A stretch of DNA of 6,103 bases from Candidatus Tariuqbacter arcticus (GTDB lineage Bacteria > Electryoneota > Tariuqbacteria > Tariuqbacterales > Tariuqbacteraceae): NCBI GenBank assembly GCA_013202315.1, contig JABMRZ010000410.1, forward strand, positions 1 to 6,103, written 5' to 3'. Both the position numbers and the translations under genes were made by a program. A model generated the notes under the pieces. That model saw only the letters and a list, made by a program, of their open reading frames with translations. It was not told the DNA's origin and did not search any database. Numbering within the stretch: the first letter of the stretch is position 1; each line of letters starts with the position of its first letter. Shown here one piece after another: positions 1-5,544 of the stretch.

Positions 1-25
1 GACACCACGGTGTTATTCACAGTAA

Positions 26-41
26 ATGAAGTAATGAAGTA
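26..41. repeat. 8-bp tandem repeat, two copies of ATGAAGTA
   Basis: Two perfect head-to-tail copies of ATGAAGTA (26-33, 34-41), followed by a partial ATAA. The phase produces two minimal reading frames ATG-AAG-TAA, the second beginning on the last base of the first stop. No Shine-Dalgarno precedes them, so translation is not supported. The unit resembles, but does not equal, the reverse complement of the 8-bp unit at 2351-2401 (TATGAAAG). It may be a small slippage product. No function is claimed. Confidence 0.5.
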
Positions 42-60
42 ATAATCCTGAAAAAATTAG

Positions 61-113
61 TCCGCTGTACAGCGGATCGACAATTTATTGTCGATGTCGG
101 CGCAATAAGCGCC
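61..113. promoter_or_regulatory. Three consecutive hairpins upstream of the histidine kinase
   Basis: Three perfect inverted repeats lie almost end to end. Positions 61-76 are the 16-bp palindrome TCCGCTGTACAGCGGA (6-bp stem, GTAC loop). Positions 77-94 are TCGACAA-TTTA-TTGTCGA (7-bp stem). Positions 99-113 are GGCGC-AATAA-GCGCC (5-bp stem). The first two abut with no gap and the third follows after 4 nt. The cluster ends 24 nt before the kinase start codon. None is followed by a T run, so they do not look like standard intrinsic terminators. They could be an RNA leader structure, operators or a repeat cluster. The pairing is seen directly; the role is unknown. Confidence 0.6.
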
Positions 114-137
114 TAAATCAGAACTCTGGGTCTTACC

Positions 138-1394
138 TTGAATTCAGAACAACTACAGTTTGAATCCTCCCGTAACGATAATGTGCTTGAGGATATTCTC
201 GATCGGATTAGTGATTTAAAAGGTATAAAGAAAGCGTATTGGGAATATCTGCAACAAATTTTCACCCTCGGCTGGGGATGTATGTACTGGCATTATCCAG
301 CGCAGTGCGATTGGATCAAAGAGGATGGCATTTCACCGGAATTGACCCAAGAATTTCCCCAATCCATACCTGAGAAACTTAAAATCATCCGTAAAGTATG
401 CGATTATATAACCATTGGGCCTGCCGATTATTGCTGTCTGCCCCCCGAAAAAACGGTCAGTGACGATGAATTCCCCCTCAATCTAAACAGCTCCCTGCTG
501 ATACTGTTCGGCACCGAAAACCGCACATCCGCTTTCGTTGCGCTGGGCCCCAAAACAGATGGAGAATTATTCACCGAAGCTGAAATCGCTTGCTTGAAGA
601 GATTGTCGAGAACCGCCTTCCGCGCTTATGAAAAAGTCGAACTCACCAATCAACTCATCGCCGCAGATAAAAATGTAACCGTCAGCACCGTCGCCGCCGG
701 AATCGCCCACGAAATGAACAACAACATCACCCCTATTATCGGACGAGCTCAACTGCTGATGGAGGTCATAAATAAACTTCCTGACCGCCAATTGGCTGAA
801 AAGATGATTTCGCACGCCCAAATAATATATGGGCAGGGATGCAAAATTGCCCGCATCACAAAGAATCTCACTAAATTGTCCCAGCCTTTAGAGCTGGAAG
901 TTCAAATACTATCTCTGGAAGATGAACTTCTCGCTGCGGTTGAAATTATGTCGGAAACCGCCGGGAAAATCAAACACTTCAAAACCGACGACCCTGATTC
1001 TCTCTTTATCCTCAAACTCGATTTCGCTTCCAGCCCCACCCTCATTCGGGGAGATTACCAACAGCTTCAACAGATTTTCATCAACCTCATCATCAACGCC
1101 GCCCACGCCATCGAAGAAATAGGGAGAGGAGTCTTGACCATCGGCACTATAGTCACCCCTGATAATAAAATAGTCGCCGTCATCAAAGATACCGGAACCG
1201 GAATGTCACAAGATACGCTTGAAAAAATGTGGAAACCATTCTTCACCACTAAAAAACAGGGCAGAGGCACCGGATTGGGAATGGCGATTGTTAGAAATAT
1301 TATGGAAGCCCACGGCGGTGAAATACAAGTGGAATCGGAACTGGGAAAAGGAACTACTTTCGAGCTGTATTTCAACCCCATAAGAAAACTCTGA
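138..1394 (+). CDS. Soluble GAF-like sensor histidine kinase
   Basis: A 418-residue sensor kinase that would autophosphorylate on histidine and pass the phosphate to a response regulator. Residues ~30-170 form a divergent sensor region whose end (LGPKTDGELFTEAEI, then a helix) reads like the end of a GAF domain. Residues ~180-250 are the HisKA dimerisation domain with H-box AHEMNNN (phospho-acceptor H191). The ATPase domain shows the N-box around N316/N320, G1 box DTGTGM (351-356), F-box PFFTTK (367-372) and G2 box GTGLG (377-381). There is no membrane segment, so it should act in the cytoplasm. The usual proline five residues after the H-box histidine is Asn196, as in kinases with an H-x-x-N-N type box. 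The sensor region has cysteines at 48, 57, 88, 99, 100 and 152. The start is TTG: an in-frame TAA lies at 114-116, the first in-frame ATG is residue 49, and GTG at 183 is an alternative. No good Shine-Dalgarno is visible. No response regulator is adjacent, so its partner and signal are unknown. Confidence 0.93.
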   Translation: MNSEQLQFESSRNDNVLEDILDRISDLKGIKKAYWEYLQQIFTLGWGCMYWHYPAQCDWIKEDGISPELTQEFPQSIPEKLKIIRKVCDYITIGPADYCCLPPEKTVSDDEFPLNLNSSLLILFGTENRTSAFVALGPKTDGELFTEAEIACLKRLSRTAFRAYEKVELTNQLIAADKNVTVSTVAAGIAHEMNNNITPIIGRAQLLMEVINKLPDRQLAEKMISHAQIIYGQGCKIARITKNLTKLSQPLELEVQILSLEDELLAAVEIMSETAGKIKHFKTDDPDSLFILKLDFASSPTLIRGDYQQLQQIFINLIINAAHAIEEIGRGVLTIGTIVTPDNKIVAVIKDTGTGMSQDTLEKMWKPFFTTKKQGRGTGLGMAIVRNIMEAHGGEIQVESELGKGTTFELYFNPIRKL

Positions 1395-1408
1395 ACCCAA
1401 TATGCTAT

Positions 1409-1412
1409 GGAG
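1409..1412 (+). promoter_or_regulatory. Ribosome binding site of the dehydrogenase
   Basis: GGAG lies 5 nt before the ATG at 1418, inside the 23-bp gap after the kinase stop. It supports that start. The short gap without a visible promoter or terminator supports co-transcription with the kinase. Confidence 0.75.
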
Positions 1413-1417
1413 AAAAT

Positions 1418-2161
1418 ATGCGTCTGAATGAGAAGGCGGCGATCATTACCGGCGGCGGCAGAGGTATCGGAAGAGCTACCTGTATCCGCTTCGCTCAAGA
1501 AGGCGCCGCGGTTGTAGTCGCCGATGTTGATGAAGAATCCGCTAAAACTACCGCCGGTGAAATTGAAGACGAAGGAGGCAAAGCCCGCCCAGTGATAGTG
1601 GATGTTACCGATAAAGCTTCCGTTAAGAATATGATCGATACTTGCCTCAACGAATTCGGTAAACTGAACATACTGGTCAACAACGCCGGCATCAATCGAG
1701 ATACCATCGCAGCTATAATGCGTGAGGACCAGTGGGACCTAGTGATGAATGTGAATTTGAAGGGAACCTTCCTCTGCTGTCAAGCTGGGTTGAAGCCCTT
1801 GCGGGACAGCGGTTCCGGCCGAATCATCAACACCTCCTCCATCGCCGCACTCGGCAACATCGGACAATCGAATTACGCCGCTTCCAAAGGAGGGGTGATT
1901 TCTCTCACTAAAACCCTCGCCCTTGAATTCGCCAATTATAAGATAACCGTCAACTGCGTGGCGCCCGGAGCCACTATGACCCCTATGTTCGAAAAAGTGC
2001 CCGACAACCTTAAAGATAAATACCGGGAAAGAATCCCCCTGAAGCGCTTCGCCGACCCCGGCGAAATTGCATCTGTCCATCTTTTCCTTGCCAGCGATGA
2101 AGCATCCTACATCACCGGACAGACTATATTCATAGACGGCGGCATCAGCGTCGGCTTATAA
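1418..2161 (+). CDS. FabG-like short-chain dehydrogenase/reductase
   Basis: A 247-residue classical SDR, the normal length for 3-oxoacyl-ACP reductase (FabG)-type enzymes. It would be a cytoplasmic NAD(P)-dependent oxidoreductase acting on a carbonyl/hydroxyl pair. The Rossmann fold is clear: TGGGRGIG (11-18), D62-V63 for the adenine pocket and NNAG (88-91). The catalytic tetrad is Asn113 (VNLKG), Ser140, Tyr153 and Lys157 (YAASK), followed by the PG motif (183-184) and the C-terminal YITGQTIFIDGG (231-242). Asp36 at the end of the second strand usually signals preference for NAD(H) over NADP(H). That argues somewhat against the standard biosynthetic FabG, which uses NADPH, and for a catabolic or specialised role. 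The context also lacks acpP, fabD or fabF. It follows the histidine kinase by 23 bp and is probably in its operon. The family is certain; the substrate cannot be told from sequence. Confidence 0.93.
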   Translation: MRLNEKAAIITGGGRGIGRATCIRFAQEGAAVVVADVDEESAKTTAGEIEDEGGKARPVIVDVTDKASVKNMIDTCLNEFGKLNILVNNAGINRDTIAAIMREDQWDLVMNVNLKGTFLCCQAGLKPLRDSGSGRIINTSSIAALGNIGQSNYAASKGGVISLTKTLALEFANYKITVNCVAPGATMTPMFEKVPDNLKDKYRERIPLKRFADPGEIASVHLFLASDEASYITGQTIFIDGGISVGL

Positions 2162-2218
2162 TATGTCGAATAGAACATATGATAAATACCTATTGAATTG
2201 TCTGAGAAATCAACCGTG

Positions 2219-2273
2219 CTGCCACCTCTCCGCAGGTGGCAGTTAAAGGTGTCGACTGCAGAGAGTCGACACC
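2219..2273. repeat. Pair of strong hairpins, probable inverted members of one repeat family
   Basis: Hairpin A has a 9-bp perfect stem CTGCCACCT/AGGTGGCAG (2219-2227, 2234-2242) with loop CTCCGC. After TTAAA comes hairpin B, with a 10-bp perfect stem GGTGTCGACT/AGTCGACACC (2248-2257, 2264-2273) and loop GCAGAG. The core of A (CTCTCCGCAG, 2226-2235) matches the reverse complement of the core of B (CTCTCTGCAG) at 9 of 10 bases. The outer stems differ but remain fully paired. This is what two members of one palindromic repeat family in opposite orientation would look like, similar in architecture to REP/BIME units. There is no T run behind either stem, so neither is a standard terminator, although they sit downstream of the dehydrogenase and could stabilise its 3' end. 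Confidence 0.65.
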
Positions 2274-2322
2274 ACACGCAATAGGATATATGATACTATT
2301 AATGTATAACACATTGGAATGC

Positions 2323-2352
2323 TTGACTATTATCGAATAATTCCGATATTCT
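2323..2352 (+). promoter_or_regulatory. Putative sigma70-type promoter of the S41 protease
   Basis: TTGACT (2323-2328, 5 of 6 to the -35 consensus) and TATTCT (2347-2352, 4 of 6 to the -10 consensus) are separated by 18 bp. An inverted repeat TATCG-N8-CGATA (2331-2348) fills the spacer and could be an operator. The last two bases of the -10 are the first two of the 8-bp repeat array, so transcription would begin inside the array, near 2359. The -35 is identical to that of the exbB promoter. This is motif evidence only. Confidence 0.45.
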
Positions 2353-2401
2353 TTCATACTTTCATACTTTCATACTTTCATACTTTCACACTTTCACACT
2401 T
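2351..2401. repeat. 8-bp tandem repeat array before the protease start
   Basis: Four perfect copies of CTTTCATA (2351-2382), then two copies of the variant CTTTCACA (2383-2398) and a partial CTT. The array ends 16 nt before the GTG start codon at 2418. Given the predicted promoter, it would make up most of the 5' untranslated leader as a purely repeated pyrimidine-rich segment. Arrays of this kind can change copy number by replication slippage. Because it lies outside the reading frame, such change would alter leader length or promoter spacing rather than cause frameshifts. Confidence 0.9.
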
Positions 2402-2417
2402 GTAATAGGCTTCTATA

Positions 2418-4004
2418 GTGAAATTTCCCAAGAAATACACCCTCGCCTTAATCTTAGCCCTTTTCATCGCCACTATAATATGGTGGCAGTTAACAGACAC
2501 TCTATTCGCCCGCAATTCCAGTCTGGACGAACAGCTTGGTAAGTTCAACTATCTGCTTTTCCAAATCCGGGGAAAATATGTGGAAGAACCCGATTTATCG
2601 AAGCTGATTGACGGCGCCATCACCGGTATGCTCGAAGCCCTCGACCCCCATTCGGTCTATATCTCCGCCGAAGACCAAAGCCGAATCTCCGAACAGTTCT
2701 CCGGCGAATTCGAAGGCATCGGCATATCCTTCATCATTCAAAACAAACTGTTAACCGTGATTTCACCCATACCCGGCACCCCCGCGGACCGCCTTGGCAT
2801 CCGCGCCGGCGACCGAATCATTGAAATCGACGGCGAATCCGCCTACGGCATAACCAGCGAGGAAGTCTTCCGCAAACTACGCGGACCCAAAGGATCCCCG
2901 GTCGAAGTCACCATCGACCGGGACGGTGTCCCCGAGTCGATGGATTTCACCATTATCCGCGATAAAATTCCTATACACTCCGTCGAAACCGCCTTTATGT
3001 TCGACCAGAATACCGGCTATATCCTGCTGAATCAATTTACTTCCAATACATCATCCGAACTCGAAGAAGCGTTGCGCGACCTGGAATCTTATGAAATGAC
3101 TCAACTTATCCTCGACCTCAGAGGGAATTCCGGCGGATACCTCGACCAAGCGGTTAAAGTCGCAGGCAAATTCATCCCTAAAGGCGAACGGATTGTCTTT
3201 ACCCGGGGCAGAGATCCCAAATCCGAACGCTCCTTCTATTCACAAGGAAATGACGCTCACGAGAATCTGGATTTGATCATCCTAATCAACCACGGCAGCG
3301 CTTCCGCTTCCGAAATCGTCGCCGGAGCGGTGCAGGACTTGGACCGGGGCTTAGTTGCAGGCACCAAGAGTTTCGGTAAAGGACTGGTGCAAACTCCCTT
3401 CCCCTTCGAGGATGGTTCCCTCGTCCGCCTGACCACCGCACGCTACTATACTCCCAGCGGCAGGCTCATTCAGCGCCCCTACGAAGGACCCCTCAGCGAA
3501 TACTACCGCCGAGCGTATCTGGATGACACCACTGATACTGAAGTGGATACCAGTGAAGTCTATTTCACAAAAGCCAATCGAAAAGTGTACGGCGGCGGCG
3601 GAATCGAACCGGATGTGAAGCTTAAATCCCATTATTTCAGCTCATACACCGCCAAACTGTTGAATAATCGGCTCTTCTTTGAATACGCAGCCCAATATGC
3701 CGGCGGCCATCCCGAACTTGGAGTCGATTTCGATTATTTCCTTCGACAATTTGAAGTGACTGATGATATGATGAACGATTTCCTCGAATTGGCGGCATCC
3801 AAAGAGGACATCACTTTCAATGAGGAAGGTTATCGGAAGGATTTACCCTTTATTAAGAATCTGATTAAAGCGGAATTGGCGCAAAATCTCTTCAACGGCA
3901 GGCTCTATTATTATCAGGTTCGTATTCAAGGAGACCCTCAAATCCAAGAAGCGGTGAGTCTATTCCCCCAAGCGCGCCGAATCGCATCGTTGAGAGATAA
4001 ATGA
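2418..4004 (+). CDS. ctpA: S41 family carboxy-terminal processing protease with PDZ domain
   Basis: A 528-residue serine protease of the CtpA/Prc/CtpB family, which trims or degrades periplasmic proteins from their C-termini. A positively charged start (MKFPKK) and a hydrophobic segment (about 8-24) form an uncleaved anchor or signal peptide placing the enzyme in the periplasm. The PDZ domain spans about 95-170, with the EGIGI carboxylate-binding loop near 99-103. The protease domain spans about 185-355. The catalytic Ser296 lies in GSASASEI, Lys321 in FGKG and Gln325 follows. The Ser-Lys spacing of 25 matches E. coli Tsp (S430/K455) and B. subtilis CtpB (S309/K334/Q338). The core ends with GGGIEPDV (392-399). 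About 130 further residues form a charged helical extension, common in FCB-group members. The start is GTG at 2418: TAG at 2406-2408 closes the frame upstream, and a weak AGG lies 8 nt before. The symbol is the family name; the substrate is unknown. Confidence 0.94.
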   Translation: MKFPKKYTLALILALFIATIIWWQLTDTLFARNSSLDEQLGKFNYLLFQIRGKYVEEPDLSKLIDGAITGMLEALDPHSVYISAEDQSRISEQFSGEFEGIGISFIIQNKLLTVISPIPGTPADRLGIRAGDRIIEIDGESAYGITSEEVFRKLRGPKGSPVEVTIDRDGVPESMDFTIIRDKIPIHSVETAFMFDQNTGYILLNQFTSNTSSELEEALRDLESYEMTQLILDLRGNSGGYLDQAVKVAGKFIPKGERIVFTRGRDPKSERSFYSQGNDAHENLDLIILINHGSASASEIVAGAVQDLDRGLVAGTKSFGKGLVQTPFPFEDGSLVRLTTARYYTPSGRLIQRPYEGPLSEYYRRAYLDDTTDTEVDTSEVYFTKANRKVYGGGGIEPDVKLKSHYFSSYTAKLLNNRLFFEYAAQYAGGHPELGVDFDYFLRQFEVTDDMMNDFLELAASKEDITFNEEGYRKDLPFIKNLIKAELAQNLFNGRLYYYQVRIQGDPQIQEAVSLFPQARRIASLRDK

Positions 4005-4066
4005 TAATTGGTTCTCAGTACACGACTTTCGATTGATAGTCCACTTTTCACTGTTTATTAAAAAAA

Positions 4067-4095
4067 TTGACTTTTTCTTTTAAAATCGTTATAAT
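4067..4095 (+). promoter_or_regulatory. Near-consensus sigma70 promoter of the exbB-exbD operon
   Basis: TTGACT (4067-4072), one base from the -35 consensus, is followed after exactly 17 bp by a perfect TATAAT (4090-4095). An A-rich tract (4060-4066) lies directly upstream and might act as an UP-like element. Transcription would begin near 4102, giving a leader of about 145 nt before exbB. This is the best promoter in the window and suggests strong, largely constitutive transcription unless the leader regulates it. Confidence 0.75.
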
Positions 4096-4101
4096 CACTC
4101 G

Positions 4102-4231
4102 TTGTTTTGCTAATTAGGGGAGCTGAAAGAAATACTCCTTACCTTTGTGCTGCTTCATATTCTTTCAGTCTATGCTTTGATCCTCAAAATATGTAACTCG
4201 AAGCTTAAAAATAACAAATAAATAACCCATC
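4102..4231 (+). promoter_or_regulatory. Long structured leader of exbB with an orphan Shine-Dalgarno
   Basis: This is the predicted untranslated region between the promoter and the exbB ribosome binding site. It contains a strong Shine-Dalgarno-like AGGGGAG (4116-4122) only about 15 nt into the transcript, with no ATG, GTG or TTG at normal distance behind it. It also contains a 9-bp perfect long-range stem CTGAAAGAA (4123-4131) with TTCTTTCAG (4160-4168), enclosing 28 nt. The frame starting at 4132 stays open to TAA at 4219-4221 and would encode a hydrophobic peptide with a basic tail, but it lacks a standard start codon. I do not recognise a known riboswitch. The features are seen; the function is not established. 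Confidence 0.4.
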
Positions 4232-4236
4232 GGAGG
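4232..4236 (+). promoter_or_regulatory. Ribosome binding site of exbB
   Basis: GGAGG lies 10 nt before the ATG at 4247 and fixes that start. It is the strongest correctly placed Shine-Dalgarno in the window. Confidence 0.8.
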
Positions 4237-4246
4237 TTAATACGCA

Positions 4247-4861
4247 ATGGTAGAACATTTCCAAAATGGCGGTCCCTTTATGTGGCCAATCCTTGGACTC
4301 TTAATTGTCGGTCTGATGTTTGTCCTGGAAAGGCTCTGGACTTTAAGCAGAGCGTCCGTTAACACCCGCAAGTTCTTAGGAAAGATCAACAAGGCGCTGA
4401 CTGAAGGCGGTTCCGACGCCGCAATGGAAATCTGTTCCAAAACCCGCGGTCCTATCGCTTCAATTCTGTATGCAGGGCTTATGCGCGCTGAACGGGGGAT
4501 TGAAGCGGTGGAGAAATCCGTTATGTCCGCCGGCACCATCGAAATGGCTTTCCTCGAAAAAAACCTCGTCTGGCTGGCAACCGTTATAGCTGTCGCACCT
4601 ATGCTCGGCTTCACCGGAACCGTCGCCGGTATGGTCAAAGCCTTCGATAACATCGCCGCCGCTAACGATATTTCGCCCAGTATTGTCGCCGGCGGTATCA
4701 GCGAAGCCCTATTGACCACCCTCTTCGGTCTCATCGTCGCCATTATCATCCAGGTTTTCCATAACTACTTCGTTTCAAGGGTGGATAAATTAGTTGTCGA
4801 TATGGAAGAATCTTCCGTCAGCTTCATCGATTCCTTAACGGAATTGGAAAGTAAAGAGTAA
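4247..4861 (+). CDS. exbB: MotA/TolQ/ExbB family proton channel protein
   Basis: A 204-residue inner-membrane protein that forms the pentameric scaffold of an ExbB-ExbD (or TolQ-TolR) motor, coupling proton flow to work at the outer membrane. Three membrane segments are visible: about 12-30, 107-128 and 155-172, with a large cytoplasmic loop between the first two, as usual for the family. The first signature is PMLGFTGTVAGM (118-129) and the second is ISEALLTTLFGLIVAI (151-166). Thr125 and Thr158 fall where the pore-lining threonines of E. coli ExbB (T148, T181) would be by motif position. The N-terminus (GGPFMWPILGLL, with ERLW at 28-31) is typical of short ExbB proteins in FCB bacteria. Two exbD genes follow, which makes an ExbB/TolQ role more likely than a MotA role. 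The gene has its own promoter and leader. ExbB and TolQ cannot be separated with certainty, because neither tonB nor tolA/tolB is in the window. Confidence 0.93.
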   Translation: MVEHFQNGGPFMWPILGLLIVGLMFVLERLWTLSRASVNTRKFLGKINKALTEGGSDAAMEICSKTRGPIASILYAGLMRAERGIEAVEKSVMSAGTIEMAFLEKNLVWLATVIAVAPMLGFTGTVAGMVKAFDNIAAANDISPSIVAGGISEALLTTLFGLIVAIIIQVFHNYFVSRVDKLVVDMEESSVSFIDSLTELESKE

Positions 4862-4880
4862 CACCTTCAATAAGTGAACG

Positions 4881-4906
4881 AGCAGCCTGCTTACCGGCGG
4901 GTTGTT
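4881..4906 (+). other. Hairpin between exbB and exbD
   Basis: AGCAGCCTGC (4881-4890) can pair with GCGGGTTGTT (4897-4906) in RNA over 10 bp, three of them G-U, around loop TTACCG. It is followed by A residues, not T, so it is not an intrinsic terminator on this strand. The three wobble pairs fit an RNA-level structure better than a DNA palindrome. It might protect the upstream mRNA end or set the ratio of ExbB to ExbD. Confidence 0.5.
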
Positions 4907-4941
4907 AAAAAAGCGCCAATATCGGAACAAAAGGTAAAACT

Positions 4942-5367
4942 ATGTTCACAAATATCAGAAAGAAAAAGGAGACCAGCGGTATTCCCACCGCCTCGCTTCC
5001 GGATATAGTCTTTCTACTGTTGATATTCTTCCTGGTAACCACAACTATCGACATGGACAAAGGGATACGCCTCACTCTGCCTGACAGGGGCGGTGAAGTA
5101 AAAATCCGCAGTGAAAACATCTGCAATATCCTCATCAACGCTCAGGGACTGGTAATGGTGGACGAAGAACCGGTCGAAATCCCCTTGTTGAGGGATACCA
5201 TCGAAGAAAAGGTCAAAGCCAGGGGTTATGACGCAAGCAACGCGCCCATCCTGATTGTCTCCATCAAACCGGATAAAGAAACCGCATATAACACTTACAT
5301 CGAAGTCCTCGACCAAGTGAAGCTCGCCGGCGCCACTAAAATCTCCATCGCCGAACCCGAAGGCTAA
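4942..5367 (+). CDS. exbD: ExbD/TolR family biopolymer transport protein (first copy)
   Basis: A 141-residue single-pass inner-membrane protein that, as a dimer in the ExbB pore, carries protons through a membrane aspartate. A short basic cytoplasmic tail (IRKKKE) is followed by IPTASLPDIVFLLLIFF. Asp21 is the essential proton-handling residue by position (D25 in E. coli ExbD), and the membrane segment runs about 22-36. The periplasmic domain (about 40-141) has the usual strand pattern, including a stretch around residues 50-80 (VMVDEEPVEIPLL) that resembles the ExbD/TolR fold. An AAGG Shine-Dalgarno lies 7 nt before the ATG. The gene lies 80 bp after exbB, with a hairpin between them, and is probably in the same transcript. 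It differs from the second copy outside the membrane motif, suggesting a heterodimeric or specialised pair. Confidence 0.92.
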   Translation: MFTNIRKKKETSGIPTASLPDIVFLLLIFFLVTTTIDMDKGIRLTLPDRGGEVKIRSENICNILINAQGLVMVDEEPVEIPLLRDTIEEKVKARGYDASNAPILIVSIKPDKETAYNTYIEVLDQVKLAGATKISIAEPEG

Positions 5368-5544
5368 CCTGGGAGGATAATTATTAAGATTATTCACTGA
5401 TTGTTCTCATCCTGAGAATATCATAGTATTCTTATAGTTGACAGTTCAGCCAGCCCGGTGCGCCTATGCCCGCAAAAACAGCGGCGGCCTTATGTGTCGG
5501 TAATAAAATCGATGACAAATATCAAATATTCAAGCTTACCATAA
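5368..5544 (+). other. 177-bp gap between the two exbD genes with an orphan Shine-Dalgarno
   Basis: No gene is well supported here. A strong Shine-Dalgarno GGGAGG (5371-5376) begins 3 nt after the first exbD stop but has no ATG, GTG or TTG at usable distance. A compact hairpin TTCTCA-TCC-TGAGAA (5404-5418) follows. The stretch 5448-5490 is more GC-rich than the rest of the gap. A frame from ATG 5466 stays open for 29 codons to TAA at 5553-5555, overlapping the second exbD start, but it has no Shine-Dalgarno and no recognisable product. No convincing promoter is seen, because TTGACA at 5438-5443 lacks a -10 at proper spacing. Confidence 0.45.

Noticed and set aside
61..76. LexA-type operator at the 16-bp palindrome containing CTGTACAG
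   Set aside because: The CTGT and ACAG half sites are adjacent with no spacer, unlike known CTGT-N8-ACAG boxes.
567..1498. Several open frames on the minus strand and in a second plus frame across the kinase region
   Set aside because: They lie opposite or within a clearly coding kinase, show no domain motifs and have low-complexity composition typical of shadow frames.
2161..2180. Hairpin ATATGT-N8-ACATAT at the dehydrogenase stop codon
   Set aside because: The stem is short, AT-only except one pair, and has no T run; it is expected by chance in AT-rich sequence.
2351..2401. CRISPR-like array
   Set aside because: The units are 8 bp with no spacers, so this is a simple tandem repeat; no cas genes are present.
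4237..4749. 170-codon minus-strand frame opposite exbB
   Set aside because: It is entirely antisense to a well-supported ExbB with correct motifs and ribosome binding site, and its composition is unlike a real protein.
5438..5443. Perfect -35 hexamer TTGACA between the exbD genes
   Set aside because: No acceptable -10 hexamer lies 16-18 bp downstream; the sequence there is GC-rich.
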